The translations under genes were made by a program, and so were the position numbers. From Eucalyptus grandis (taxonomy: Eukaryota; Streptophyta; Magnoliopsida; Myrtales; Myrtaceae), in contig NC_052619.1 of NCBI RefSeq assembly GCF_016545825.1, positions 67,714,115 through 67,778,114 on the forward strand: a stretch of DNA of 64,000 bases, written 5' to 3'. This document shows, one piece after another, positions 11,301 through 22,353 of this stretch (the first letter of the stretch is position 1; each line of letters starts with the position of its first letter). The notes beneath the pieces were generated by a model. It did not search any database, was not told the DNA's origin, and saw only the letters and a list, made by a program, of their open reading frames with translations.

Positions 11301-12450
11301 TTTTCTAGATGACGGTATAATCGCAGAGGCCCTAACCATTCCAGTTAGACCGAACATTGCTGCCGATAAAATTGTGCGGACGGCAACAAAGGATGGCAGC
11401 CATACGGTGAAAAGCAATTATCATGCTCTGTCTTCTATGGACGAGAATACACGGCAATAGTATCGCATCAACTTCTTATCGGCATCCTAAGCTATTGTGG
11501 AAGAAAGTATGGGCTATGCGGCGCTCCTAAACTGCGTGTCTTTCTATGGTCGGTTGTCAAAATGCACTCGCCACTTCGACAATCTGTTGAGAAGACACAT
11601 CATTGCCGAACCATTTTGCCAGATTTGCAAACAAAACATCCCCAGAGCGTAGAACACTTATTTCTATCTTGTTCGTGGACTAAAGACATATGGGACCATC
11701 CTCAAATCAATATACGGTAAGTTCTACATCGATTACTCGATTCGAAGTTTGGTTAACGAAGCATTTGTATTCGGTGCTTACACGATCTGGACTTTGTTGC
11801 CAATGTTCTATGGCAAATCTGGAAAATGCGAAACGGTTTTATCTTCGTGGCCAACGTCAGGACCATACTTCAGCAATGGAGAATGCCTTATCGCAGACGC
11901 AGCTTTTCGGGTTCTCGGATCTCCCTCTGTCTCGACCTACAGCAAACCGCACCCACATCAGCTCTGGAAACCACCGGATCCGGGCACCTTAAAATGCAAT
12001 ATTGATGCTTCGTTCAAACCGGGAGACACGAGATGGATCTATGGCATCTATTTGTAGAGATCACTATGGCCGACTAACGATATATACTCTGCTCGTTTCC
12101 TTTTGCTTCGCCTCTTATCGCGGAGTTTCAGGCTCTAACCCTTGCTCTTCAGCATCCGCTACATCGGGGGGCTTCATCGGGCTCATATAGACCTCGGAGT
12201 CGGACTGCGGCATCGTTGTGGCAGGCGTATGCGAGGGGAGGATCCGCCGCCATGGGAGACGCGCGTCTTATTTGCGGAGGCGACATCTTTTCTCCCTCTT
12301 TTCCCTAACCTAAACGTGCGCACGCAAGCGTGAGGCTAATGTTGTGGCCGACCGCCGCGAAAGCCCACATTCGGCCATGCAGGCCCAAGAGCGGAACTTA
12401 TCTCCTCCTTTCCTTTTGCTAGACCTTGTGTATGTTGACGCTTTAAAGGC
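8374..12450 (+). pseudogene. LINE ORF2 relic: AP-like endonuclease, reverse transcriptase, zf-RVT, RNase H
   Basis: It begins 'MKLICWNCQW' at 8374. The endonuclease/exonuclease/phosphatase fold is marked by 'METKNG' (metal-binding Glu), 'DFNEVL' near 8787 and 'SDHSPL' near 9042. The RT part shows 'DMKKAYDRVEWDFL', 'LRQGDPLSPYIF' and the catalytic box FADD at 10418-10429. A zf-RVT-like stretch ('SVEHLFLSCSWTKDIW') lies near 11650, and an RNase H relic ('CNIDASF' near 11996, 'AEFQALTLALQ' near 12125) extends to about 12450. Plant L1 elements commonly carry such a C-terminal RNase H. In-frame stops (for example TAG at 9530 and 9754) and many frameshifts split it into fragments. It would have nicked target DNA and reverse-transcribed the LINE RNA. 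Confidence 0.85.
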
Positions 12451-12520
12451 TGGATGTAAGTTACTGAAGCTATAATGTTTTCTTTGTTTTCGTCCAAAAA
12501 AAAAAAAACTTCAGCTATTT

Positions 12521-13310
12521 AAAGAAAAAAGGGAGCGCTTGGGAAAGAGAGCTCACCGAGAAAGAAAGGAGAAGAGAAAAAGGGTTTCTCTTATACATGT
12601 CTTTGGAACCTCGCCAAGCCAACTCGACTCCGTAACGCAATGCTGGGTAAGAGCTTAAACCTCTCGTTCGTCTAATTGAAGTATTTTCAAGGTTTAAGAC
12701 TCAAATTCATAATTTTGGGAAAATCTAGTGGCAAAGTCCCATTTTTGAGTTATTGAGTCACGTATTTTTGTAAAAATGATAGTTTAGGGTGTTGTGGAGC
12801 CGTAGGATTCTATGGATCGTGATTTGAGCTTATAGTTTGTCTGAAACAAAATTTCGAAGTTTATTATGCGCGATGAGCAGTGCGCATCCAGCAGTTTTGG
12901 GCCTGTATTTTGTCATTTTTTGGCTTGATTCTGGGAAGGTCAAGTTGGGATTCTTGCAGTATGTTTGAAGGGCTTTCTACTAATTATAATTACGTTTGAA
13001 ACGAAATCTGAAGGAGAAAGTTATGGGGTAATCAAATTTTGCGCTCAAACTCCGCGTTGCAAATGGTCTGAATAATCACTTTGAATATGCGATTTGTTAG
13101 TGCGTAGGAGTCGTTTTGTTAGCATTAAGACGTAGTTTAGTCATTTCGTGGTTAAGGTGGATTTTTATTTAATTTTAATATTATTCCTTGATTATTTGAT
13201 AGGGCCGCAAGTTCAACGATACAAGTATCGTTTATTATTTGGTCGTAGGTAATGAGGTAAGTGGTACTATATCTTTTTTGAATTTGTAAAACTCATGTTT
13301 CAAAAATGTT

Positions 13311-13366
<56 letters not shown>

Positions 13367-14382
13367 TTATTGCATAAAAGCCGGATCGAGCATTTGCTAT
13401 TCTATGGTTGATTATGAATGTTTCAAAAGCGTCTTATACCAAGTTTGTGGAGTAATATATATGAAAAATTGCTTTGCGATTGGTTTATGGAAATATTTAT
13501 GATGATTGGAGAAATGGATCGAAAATGGCAGATAGCTATGTTGTGAAAAGTTATTTGCTTGATTTATAAGATTGATTTTTAGATTGGTTTTGCTGGTATT
13601 TGAGGATGATTGTTTATACTTAATATGACTGTGAACCCAATTAAGGGTTTTGGAGTATACATACCAAGTTTAAGATATCATTCTAGGTTGAGCCACCAGT
13701 TTGTAGGAGGAGACCTTGCCAAAGGGGTTGTCACCAGGTGTTGTGTTGTGACCATGGTAGGATATTGAGCAATTGATTAGTCAATGGATGAACCATTGAT
13801 GATATGTGATATTTGGTGGAGATTATTCAATGGACTTGACCAATCAAACTTGAATGGTAATGGTGGTTTAAATAAGTTTTTCACATTGGTATAAAGCCTT
13901 GATGATAAGAAATAATTCTTATATGATTCAATATTTATTTTATGTATTGAGCTTGAATTATGAATTTTGGTATTACTTTGTATACATGCATAGTAGTTGC
14001 TCGATCTACTTAGAAGATATATACTAGTCACTAAGCTGTAATTGCTCATTCCACTCGTCCTTCAATCCTTTTAGGTTCCTCGGTTAGCGGCAAGTAGAGT
14101 GAGCGCGATGTTGGTGGGAAATTTTTGGGAGTGCTATTTTTGGTATGGTTTAAAGAAGTGGTGTACATAGTTGTTGCTAGTTGTTGGGTTGGCTGAGTTT
14201 TAATTGTATATGTTTTTTGAGTGGATTATAAAAATTATGATGTTGTAATCAACCTGTTAATTTATCTTATATGTATAAATGGTTTGAGAGATATATAAGT
14301 TGTTGGTTATATTTGAGATTGCGTCCTTCGTGTAGAAAGACAACCATGTTATCATCATTTTTTGTAGTTTCGGGGTGTGATA
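12521..14382 (+). mobile_element. Probable LTR remnant (Ty3/gypsy-like), host of the LINE insertion
   Basis: Removing the LINE restores CTTCAGCTATTTAAAG, a TATA-like box, followed by a leader of AAAGAGAGAG and 'CTCGCCAAG' text and a long AT-rich tract. The segment ends TTTCGGGGTGTGATA, a frequent 3' end of plant gypsy LTRs (TTTCGGGGTGTGACA). The 5' end is in or before the gap at 6480, so completeness and target duplication cannot be checked. No coding potential is seen over these 1.9 kb, apart from an (AT)25 microsatellite at 13315-13364. Confidence 0.4.
13315..13364. repeat. (AT)25 microsatellite
   Basis: Fifty uninterrupted bases of alternating A and T, ending at GGTTATTGC. It is probably polymorphic in length and prone to sequencing error. 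Confidence 0.97.
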
Positions 14383-14584
14383 CTTAGAATCCCTGCGAAA
14401 CTTGGCTTCTTCAAGCCCTGTTTGCAATGAGAATTTTGCATTCCCGAGTTACGGCCTAGTCGATTGAAGATGATTGAATGTAGGGGTTAGAGATTAATGG
14501 TGTGATTTGGAAGAAAATTAGACCAAGCTCAATTTGGTATATTTAAACTTAATCTTTTATATTGAAATCAAATGACGCTGGCGA

Positions 14585-14810
14585 GTCCGCTGCCGTACTT
14601 GGTATTCAAATCCACCACGGCACGTATGAATTCCAATTAATAGCTCTGTGCAGGGCAAGAGCAAGTTTGCATGTACTGTCCCTGGATTCATAGCTTTCTC
14701 TCTCTTCTGTCGTTGTTCTTTTCAATGTTCCTTCGTCAATGTTTAGTAGCTTTCTACAAAATCGGAAAGCGTGCTTGTGATCTATATCGACTTCAATCTC
14801 AATTGGCTAG
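14585..14810 (+). pseudogene. F-box/PP2 gene relic: exon 3 scrap plus 3' UTR
   Basis: The text CGTACTTGGTATTCAAA, then GAATTCCA, copies the part of exon 3 of the intact gene downstream that encodes 'YLVFK' and 'FEF' (about 20335-20380). The sequence then jumps directly to the 3' untranslated sequence: 14655-14800 parallels 20732-20875, including 'TACTGTCCCT', 'TTGTTCTTTTC' and 'AGAAAGCGTGCTTGTGAT'-type words. Most of exon 3 and all earlier exons are missing. It is a deletion-derived duplicate, showing that the PP2 locus was once a tandem cluster. Confidence 0.75.
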
Positions 14811-15493
14811 GCAAATGTCCAGGAGCTAATGGTTTTCGATCTGTTGAGCGAACGCCCGATGCCTAATTCAAAATGTGCATGAACGTTTGTTTTATTTGTG
14901 TTATAATGAAGAGCTGTTGACGTTCAAGTTCCTCATGATCTGTTCGAGATCATTTGGATGATTGCTTGAGGCCAACCGGATTCTCTTTCCATTTTCTACA
15001 GCTGCTACATAATCGATCTGATCGGATTGGACTCGTGTGCTTATTTCCTTTCTCATGCATCTTGAAAGCTGAGGAGCTCAACCTTGAATACCGCGTTAGG
15101 TGATTGTTCTTTTTACTCGAGTCGACTTAAAGTAGAGTTGGAGGAGATGAGAAGCTCTACACAGCCGAGCTCGATCTCCATCTCTTTCGAATCTAGGTGT
15201 TCGGTCATCAATTAATATCAGGGTCGAGTCAATCATGTACTCGTTGGAGCTCAAACCGCTTGATCATCAGTCGTTTTGAAACTTCGATCTTGCTCCTTGT
15301 TCGAACAACTGATTGCTAATTGTATTAACGGCACTTCATGAAAAACAAAGGCCCCAATGGGGGTCTACATTTCTGAGCAGCCACGGATCTATCACTGGCA
15401 CAACCTCACTTGCCAAGTACTCCATTAATTTGTTGTCATGAAATTGTACATAATTTTTATGTCAGTTTCAAGAACTCGTATGGATGCAATTTA
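14811..15493. other. Non-coding stretch, nothing recognised
   Basis: Unique-looking sequence of mixed composition with 'CTCGAGTCGAC' and 'GAGCTC' words and no frame longer than about 60 codons. No gene, RNA or repeat could be supported here. Confidence 0.5.
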
Positions 15494-16129
15494 GGGAAAA
15501 CTATCTAAAAAGTTTTAAATTTATTATTGCACTTTCGCCAATTCAAATATAAATATTTTAATTTTGTCAATCGAGTCCTAAATATTTTCACATTTTGCCA
15601 ATTAAGTTTTCTAACCAATTTTAAATGGAAATTGTTGATATAAAATGGCCGCTGTAGATATATACAATTTTTTTTAAATTAATATATTAATATATTATAT
15701 GTTATTTCTTTTCTTCTTTCTTTTTCTTTCTATTTTTTTCTCCACCAAGTCTAGCAAGGGCCACTAGTCATAGCCAGGTAAGGGTCGACCGACCCTTGTC
15801 GGCCATTGGGCAAGGGTCACAAAGCCCTTGTCGATTGCGAGTGAGGGTCTCAACTCTCACTTAGATCTAGTGAGGGCTTGTGACTAATGAGGGCTTCACC
15901 GCCCTTACTAAGCTTGGAAGAAAAAAAAAAATTTAAAGTTAAAAAAAATTTGTTCATGTTAGTCATGTCATGTAGAATAGTTGGCATCCAAGTCAATAAT
16001 TTCTAATTAAAATTGACCAAATGAACTTAATTGGTAAAATATAAAAATGTTTAGGATTCAATTGATAAAATTGAAATGTTTATTTAATAAATGTTCAATA
16101 AATTAAAAAAAAAATTGGACAAATTTTCC
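15494..16129. mobile_element. AT-rich non-autonomous terminal-inverted-repeat element
   Basis: The left end GGGAAAACTATCTAAAAAG and the right end (inverted) GGAAAATTTGTCCAATTTTT are imperfect inverted repeats. Each is followed by sub-terminal 'AATTTATT' and then by 'CAATTNAGT/ATTGAATCC' motifs facing inward. Internal sequence (15750-15905) holds repeated 'GAGGGC/AAGGGT' words. It has no coding capacity. The ends resemble widespread 'GGGAAAATTGTCCAAAAAG' elements of woody eudicots, probably Mutator-like MITEs. No clear target duplication was found, so class and exact ends are tentative. Confidence 0.5.
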
Positions 16130-16140
16130 TACATAATTTG

Positions 16141-16345
16141 TGGTTGCGGCGGTGGCGGCGAGGATGTCGAGATGATTAGGTCAAAATTGGGGAGGGAGTG
16201 AGGGAGGGACTTGTGCCGGACGGTGTCAGAATCGGAGCGGAAGGTGCAGGAGACGGTAGAGAAGCGGGCGGCGTCGCGAGGGGTGGTGAGAGAGAGTACG
16301 TGTTCGATGCACTCCTCAGGAATCCGCCCATCTCCACCATCTTTT
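16141..16345 (-). pseudogene. Inverted fragment of an F-box/PP2 first exon
   Basis: Read on the minus strand from about 16345, the frame encodes 'IPEECIEHVLSLTTPRDAAR', then 'FSTVSCTFRSDSDTV' and 'LPHSLPNFD'. That is the F-box helix pattern of PP2-B proteins (compare 'LPEGCIARVVSLTS' in the intact gene downstream). The conserved Trp after D-T-V is replaced by Arg. No in-frame ATG lies directly upstream, and sequence after about 16141 is lost at the AT-rich element. It is a broken, inverted paralogue fragment; plus-strand frames across it are shadows. Confidence 0.7.
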
Positions 16346-16652
16346 GGAATCGATCACATTCGAAGCTCGGCCCTCAACTCGACAGTGAATTGCCTGTCCG
16401 AGGCTGCTGACCACCACCATACACACGAAGCAGATGCTCACAGTCGCAGTTTTCCAATCTCTTTTCTCGTCTTCCTCGGGTCATGGGCTCGAGCGCCACT
16501 TCAAGGCTTCTATTGGAGTGCTAGTAACAAGCTTTGCCAAGGACATGGCTCAAATTTATGATAGGCTAACGAAAACGTTAATTGTTCGTGCTTTCTTCAC
16601 TATTAGTGAACAATTGCTCTTTTTTTTCTTCTTCTTTTATGTAGTAGGCTAA

Positions 16653-17367
16653 GAAGCACCGACACTCTTCGAGCTTTCGCATCGTGTTGGACTCTCTAAC
16701 ATGTGTTCGACATTCTCCGACACTCAATCAACAAGTATTGGATTTCCAACACCTAGTTAACTCTACCGACACTCTTCGACATGCGAGTTCGAAATCCTAA
16801 CATGCGAGTTTAGAATTCCAACATGTGATTCTAACACACGCATAGTCAATTTTAATTTTTTTTAATAAATAATGGGTCAAAATGTAAATATGTAAACAAG
16901 TAATAAAATAAATGAGAAAAGAAGAGAAACATATATATAAAAAATATATATTTTTTACTCTCCACTTCTAGTGATACACAATTCATTTCCCAAGTTTTTT
17001 TTTTACTCTTCTGTTTTGACACGCAAGTCCAGAATATAGATTGCTTGTTATTTTTTTTCCCTCCAAGTTTTATAGATTATTGAAATGAAGTTGAATTTGT
17101 CAAATTAAAATAATAAATGATATTAACAAATGGTGAATTAATGCTTTTAGTGTAAATTCATTCTAGCCTATTTTTATTATTATTTATTTATATGTGAATT
17201 TAAATCAAATTAATTTAATTAAAAAATCATAAAATTATCATTTATCATATATATATATATATATATGTATGTATATATACAACGTGTTTGAATTATTTAT
17301 TTTTTGAGAAATAATTTATTAACATGTCATGTCGTATCACATGTTGTAAGTCGATGTCATGCTATTT
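16653..17367. mobile_element. Probable TIR DNA-transposon remnant with 'GACAC' sub-terminal repeats
   Basis: The left end GAAGCACCGACACTC is followed by repeated 'TTCGACAYG/CCGACACTC' words. The right side ends 'CATGTCGTATCACATGTTG...GTCGATGTCATGCTATTT', a diverged inverted counterpart. A relative with the same left end (GAAGCACTGACAC) and a right end GTGTCGGTATTACTT lies at 53425-55027. The core is AT-rich and non-coding. The class (hAT-like) is inferred from general appearance only, and no target duplication was verified. Nothing else is seen in 16346-17597. Confidence 0.45.
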
Positions 17368-17597
17368 AGGGAGTGGATTTGGTAGTTTTCGAGCCAACTT
17401 CCAGGTAACTCAACTTGGTCCACCTCTCTAAGGAAGGATTGCAGTTTGCAATACTCGGCCTCTCTCGAGTTATATGTAATCACAACATTTTCTTGCCAAG
17501 TATATTTAACCTAGTACCTTGGATATTCGTTAACAAGGCCCGCTTTTATTAGCAAGAATTTCATTCGTATTGTTGAGCCCATTGAAGCGTGGAGTTA

Positions 17598-18310
17598 GGG
17601 TGCGTTTGGTAACATTTATGTTTAAAAATGTTTCTAGGAACAGAAATAGAAAAAAATATTTCTGCTTCAGAGAACAATTTTTGAACAAAAAAACGCGTTT
17701 GGTAAATCCGTTCCAGAAATATAAAAAGAATAGAAACACGTTTGGTAAATTTATATAATTTTTTTAATTTCTTTTAGTTTTTTAATATTTTTATTTTATT
17801 TTCTTTCTTATTTTCTTTTTTTCTTATTTTTTCTTTTTCTTCTTTTGGCCGGTCTCCGGCCTCGGCCATGGCCGACCAACGGCGACCGACCGGACGAGGG
17901 TCGGCAGCCTCACTCGGCCTCGCCATGGCGAGGCCGAGCTCGCCTAGGCCCGGCGCGAGGTCGACCTCGCCGGGGCGCGATGCTCTGGCGAGGTCGCCGG
18001 GGTGAGGCCCTCGATGGCCGGTCGGCCATGGCCGAGGCCACCAGCCAAAGAAAAAGAAAGTAAAAGAAAAAGAAAAAAAGATAGAAGAAAATGGAAGAGA
18101 GAAAAAGTGTTCATAAATTTTGTTCCGAAACAATAAACAACTTTTTTTTTTTGTTTCTTATTTCATTCAGATGTGTTTATGGGAATAAAAAAATAATTTT
18201 GGAACAAAAAACGTAAAGAAATGTGTTTCTGTTCCTTTTTTGTTCCCAGAAACAAAAAAAACAAAAAAATCATTTAAAAACAGAAAAAAGAAATCAAAAC
18301 AACCGCAGCC
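17598..18310. mobile_element. PIF/Harbinger-like foldback element with GC-rich core (copy 2)
   Basis: The ends GGGTGCGTTTGGTAAC and (inverted) GGCTGCGGTTGTTTTG are flanked by TTA at 17595-17597 and 18311-18313, a TWA target duplication. The arms repeat the 'TTTGGTAAAT' and 'GGAACAGAAATAGAAAAAA' text of the element at 4500. The ~200-bp GC-rich core starts CTTTTGGCCGGTC and consists of GGCCATGGCC and GGCGAGG words. The frames on both strands at 17774-18133 are artefacts of this core. It is shorter than copy 1 by loss of core repeats. No transposase is present. Confidence 0.75.
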
Positions 18311-18547
18311 TTAGCATCTGGTTTAGACGGACATCCATGCAAAATCCAATATACTTATCCCTTTTTTAATGTTTTTCCTATTTACTCTGTCTTTCGAAAA
18401 TATTCTTTTCCACTTTCAGGGTGTCCTTTGCTGGCGTGTTGCTGATGCAGAGACTTCTCCCTCCATTGACACGCCACCTTTTCTCTCTCTTCGAAAGGCG
18501 TCGATTTTAAGCGGTTTTAGCCGCACTTAATTCTTGGAGCTCTTCCA

Positions 18548-20718
18548 ATGGCGGCGATCAAAGAAGCAAAGGGTCCGGACTTCTCTGCGCTGCCTGAAGG
18601 GTGCATCGCGAGAGTCGTCTCCCTCACGAGCCCCGCCGAGGCGTGCAGGCTCGCAACCCTGTCGCCGAATTTCAAGTCGGCGTGCGATTCCGACGTGGTC
18701 TGGGCCTCGTTCTTGCCGCCGGAGTGTCCCCAGACGGTCTCCCGGAGCGTTTCGTCGCTGAAGGAGCTCTACTTCAGCCTCTGCGACGACCCGGTTCTCA
18801 TCGGCGATGGCAAAATGGTAAGTCACCCCACCGTCTTCCCACCTTAAACCGCCTCTTCCTATTCTTTTTGTATTATCATTTTTTTTTTTTTTTTTTTTTT
18901 TTGCGGATTGAGGGGGTGATATGCGATGATAACTGTTCTTCATGTTAGACTTAATAGAATATTGAAATGAGATTCATGTGAGGTTCCGTCACCTCCACGT
19001 TTCGAAACACTGCAAATTTGGCTGGCCAAAAAAAAAAATTGTTCTTTCATTGTCAAGTAGTCGACTTGAAAGGCGGTGTCATCGGCACATGTTTCTTTGT
19101 CTCTTCCCGCCTGAACCGAGCGAGAGCATTTTGTTTCTTCGAGGAAAAGCCATTGTCATATTGTAATCATGCTGCGGCTTCCACTGGACATTCTTCTTTT
19201 GCACACGGGCTCTCCATGTGAACGTGAAAGGTCGATTGAACTGTATGGACCAACTCTTTGTTCACGTCCACAAGATAAAGAATATGATAAAATGGAGGGT
19301 GAAGAAGAAAGAAAGAAAAGATCTGTCATCTGAAAATGACAAGATTCAAATGGGTTGGAGTAAAGAGTGGATAGATATATTGAATCACTCCAATATACAG
19401 CGCTAAGAGCATGAGGATTAAATTGGCACCGTTGAATAATGGCCATGTAACTTTGAAGAGTTACAGATTACACCTGAATTTTGATTCTTTTGTTGCTGTG
19501 GTTAGTTTTCTGTCTGCACGGTTGGTAAGTGTTATCTAACGATGGATTAACTCAGTTCTTTTGTTAGCTTTATTAACCATGTGATAGAGATCTTTAGGTA
19601 AAGAAAAAAAAAAAATGATGAAGTGTATTCTCATGTGATATTTAACGCCTATATGGATAGAATAACTAGCGACTGCAACAAAATATCAAAGTTTTATGGA
19701 GAAATTTATAGCTTCACAAATTTTTCTGGGGTCATCAGGCAATGGTTCTGAAGTTGAGGTGGTATTGAACAATTATCCCTTTTATTTTTCTTTTGGTTCA
19801 AATCTCATGGTTATTGCTTTTATCTAACGTGCAATGTGTTTTCCTACTTCAAATTATGGCGAAAAGGCTCACTATTTTATTGGAAAGGGGACAGCACAGA
19901 TGGTTAAAAAAGTGAATCTCATTTTCTCAAAACGCTGTCAGTCCGGCTTCTTGTTACTTATGTGAATCCAACATGCTTTGCAGAGCTATTCGCTGGACAG
20001 GCACAGTGGGAAGAAATGTATCATGCTATCTGCAAGGGCCCTGTCTATAACATGGGGTGATACTCCGATTTACTGGTCATGGACTTGCTTGCCCAACTCC
20101 AGGTAATTCATTATTTCGTCCACTCTTAGTTTCATGAAGAAAATGTAAGTAGTATTCATTTGTTCGTCCCTAAATAAATCCTTTGTTGTTTCACCTTCGA
20201 GGTGATAATCTTATGGAATGTCCTTGTGAATGAACAGGTTCGCAGAAGTGGCTAAGCTCATCGATGTCTGTTGGCTTGAAATTAGAGGCATGATTAGTTC
20301 TGGCATGCTGTCGCCCGAAACCCATTATGCAGCATACTTGGTATTCAAAATTACCCCAGCATCTCATGGATTTGAATTCCAGCCTGTTGAGGTGGAAGCT
20401 AGATTTGCTGGTGATGAAGCGGGCAAGCGTGAGCACTCAGTTTACTTATCTAGAGAGAACAACAACACGCATGGATGGCAGTCCTGGCGGAGATTCAGGC
20501 ATGCTGGCGGGTCACTGATGCTTGCACCTGCCGAGGGGAGTGGGAACTATCCTAAAGAGAGACGAGATGGTTGGTCAGAGATAGAGTTAGGTGAGTTCTT
20601 GACGAAGGAAGGACAAGATGGGGAGGTTGAAATGAGTGTCATGGAGACAAAGGGGGGTAACTGGAAGGCCGGGCTGGTTGTGGAAGGAATTGAAATTAGG
20701 CCCAAGGATGGGAAATAA
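18548..20718 (+). CDS. PP2-B: F-box protein PP2-B type, three exons, 289 aa
   Basis: Exons are 18548-18817, 19984-20102 and 20238-20718 (870 nt, 289 residues), with GT-AG introns of 1166 and 135 bp in phases 0 and 2. Exon 1 carries the F-box (about residues 14-58: 'LPEGCIARVVSLTSP', 'SDVVW'), the SKP1-binding module of SCF ubiquitin ligases. Exons 2 and 3 encode the PP2 lectin-like domain: 'SYSLDRHSGKKCIMLSARAL', 'WGDTPIYW', 'VCWLEIRG', 'HGWQ' and the terminal 'GIEIRPKDG'. The order F-box then PP2, the length and the exon pattern are typical of Arabidopsis PP2-B10/B11-type genes, in which the lectin part is thought to recognise glycosylated targets. The start is preceded by CT-rich leader text. 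No frameshift or internal stop was found. Relics at 14585 and 16141 are paralogues. Its substrate is unknown. Confidence 0.92.
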
Positions 20719-21402
20719 AAGCGCCTTTATGCAGGGCATGTGTAAGTTTGTATATACTGTCCCTTGATTAAGAGCTTTTTCTCTCTGTTTTGCTGTTGTT
20801 CTTTCCATGTTCCTTTATCAATATTTAGTACCTTTCCACCTAATCAGAAAGCGTGCTTGTGATTAATATCGACTTTTATCAATTTTCAGTAGATTTCTAC
20901 CAATTCATGAAGCGTATGTTTTTGATCTGGTAATGCCTTCTGCAGAAATGATGGAACTTAGATGTAGACTTCAGTAAAGTCAACACAGACACGCTCAAAC
21001 ACTCGATTGGTTTCTTTTAAAACATCTGCAAAATTATTCCTCATCTTCCCACTCCAACCATCTCTTTTGGTATTGACGGGAATGTAAGACTCCATTGAAA
21101 ATATATGAATGCAATTTGTGTGATGCGCTGGTGCTGGCGCCTCTTCCAGGATAAAGGAAAGACTTAGAAAAACAGAGTCAAAGCCAATGACTGGCTGTTT
21201 AATCACATATCCTACGGTCAACATCCATATGTTGACAATAAGCAGTTACAACTGCTCATTCACATTAATTTAGACTGAAAGGTTACCACTGCAATGTCCC
21301 TCAAACTCAATGCCAGTCCTTCATGACCTTTCGATCCACCTCACTATACAACTCACTGGTCACCATCGGTCTGCTGCTTGGCTTAAATGCCTTGGACATA
21401 GC
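20719..21402. other. 3' region of the PP2 gene and unassigned DNA up to the Copia element
   Basis: The first ~160 bp are the 3' untranslated region that is duplicated at 14655-14800. The 88-codon minus frame at 20958-21224 and a shorter minus frame reaching the Copia insertion point ('AFKPSSRP') resemble no family convincingly. The Copia insertion splits this unassigned sequence, which resumes at 30954. Confidence 0.5.
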
Positions 21403-22291
21403 TGTTGGAGAAATCCTCGTGAAGAGTTTTGAAGTTGACAAAACGTTTCCATCAGTCTAGTCTGAAGGTCAGCAGACTCTGTTGGTTAAAGTCTCGAAGA
21501 CTTCCGGACAGCCGAGACTCAAGACTCAAAGTCTATCCTCATTGACGATTCTTGATCCGTTGAAGAAAGGTTATCCCGGCGAATGTTTGTTCGGGGATTT
21601 TACCTTATCATCCGAGAAGATCTCGTGGTTGGAGAAGACGTATCGGAATCCTTTGATTGATCAAGATTGATTCAATGATTGGAGATTCGATGATTATCTA
21701 AATATTATGGGAAGGTTCTACTTATGGAAACCAAGATCCTGATTGTATGGGCGAACAGGATTGATGGGCTATCAACACGTTCCTTTTATAGCTCGAACAA
21801 TCTTCCTAATTTATTCCGTCCAACGGGTAGATTGGAGGAATTCCTTTGGTAAGTGCCAACGGGTATGATGGCATAAAGGAGTATATAAGGAAGACGTTCT
21901 TAGTTGTTCAAGGCGTGCGCGATAGAAGAATTCCAAAGTCTGAAGCTCCTATTTGTTTAGATAAATCTTTTGAGCGAATATTTGTATACAAAAGAGAGTC
22001 TATATTTGTGAGAGACCTTGAGGAGGTGTGGGAAAAACATCTACACTTTGTGGAATCAAGGCAAAGCTGTGCTGTAACTACTCTTTTGATCATAGTGAAA
22101 TCCAGCTGTGGCCGTCGGTGCGGAAGAGTGGACGTAGGCTTGGAAAAGCCGAACCACTATAAATCCTGTGTTCAAATTTCTCTCTTCCTACCTTGATCGT
22201 ATTTCAATTTGTTAAGAATTACTTCCGTATATCGACAAATTGTTTGTGCGCCTATTCACCCCCCCTCTAGGTGTTTATACTAGACATATCA
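21403..22291 (+). repeat. 5' LTR of the SIRE-like Copia
   Basis: It is bounded by TG...CA and matched end to end by the 3' LTR at 30060. A TATA box (TATATAAGG) lies at about 21882-21890 and would drive the element's transcript. The last 40 bases include CCCCCCTCTAGGTGTTTATAC. Small frames within it are not genes. Confidence 0.93.
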
Positions 22292-22293
22292 AT

Positions 22294-22306
22294 TGGTATC
22301 AGAGCC
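22294..22306 (+). promoter_or_regulatory. Primer-binding site (initiator methionine tRNA)
   Basis: TGGTATCAGAGCC begins two bases after the 5' LTR. It is the complement of the 3' end of plant tRNA-iMet, used by most Copia elements to prime minus-strand DNA synthesis. Confidence 0.9.
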
Positions 22307-22353
22307 CGTGTTCTCACTTTGTTTGAAGTGTTTTACTTCAGAGTTAAAGATCC

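Larger units (their letters stand above)
6624..12507 (+). mobile_element. L1-type LINE, near full length, degenerate, with target-site duplication
   Basis: A 14-bp direct repeat, AACTTCAGCTATTT, flanks the element at 6610-6623 and 12507-12520. The element ends in a poly(A) run at 12496-12508, preceded by TTTTCTTTGTTTTCG. In between are the two plant L1 ORFs in order: a DUF4283/zinc-knuckle ORF1, then ORF2 with endonuclease, reverse transcriptase, zf-RVT and RNase H. The length (5.9 kb), 3' poly(A) and target duplication mean one target-primed reverse-transcription event. Stops and frameshifts in every domain show that it is no longer active. The first ~500 bp (6624-7140) are the 5' untranslated region, where I see no gene. 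Confidence 0.9.

Noticed and set aside
20958..21224. 88-codon minus frame next to the Copia insertion
   Set aside because: No motif is recognised. The upstream frame ('AFKPSSRP') loosely recalls the end of a kinase domain but cannot be joined to anything convincing on the other side of the Copia.
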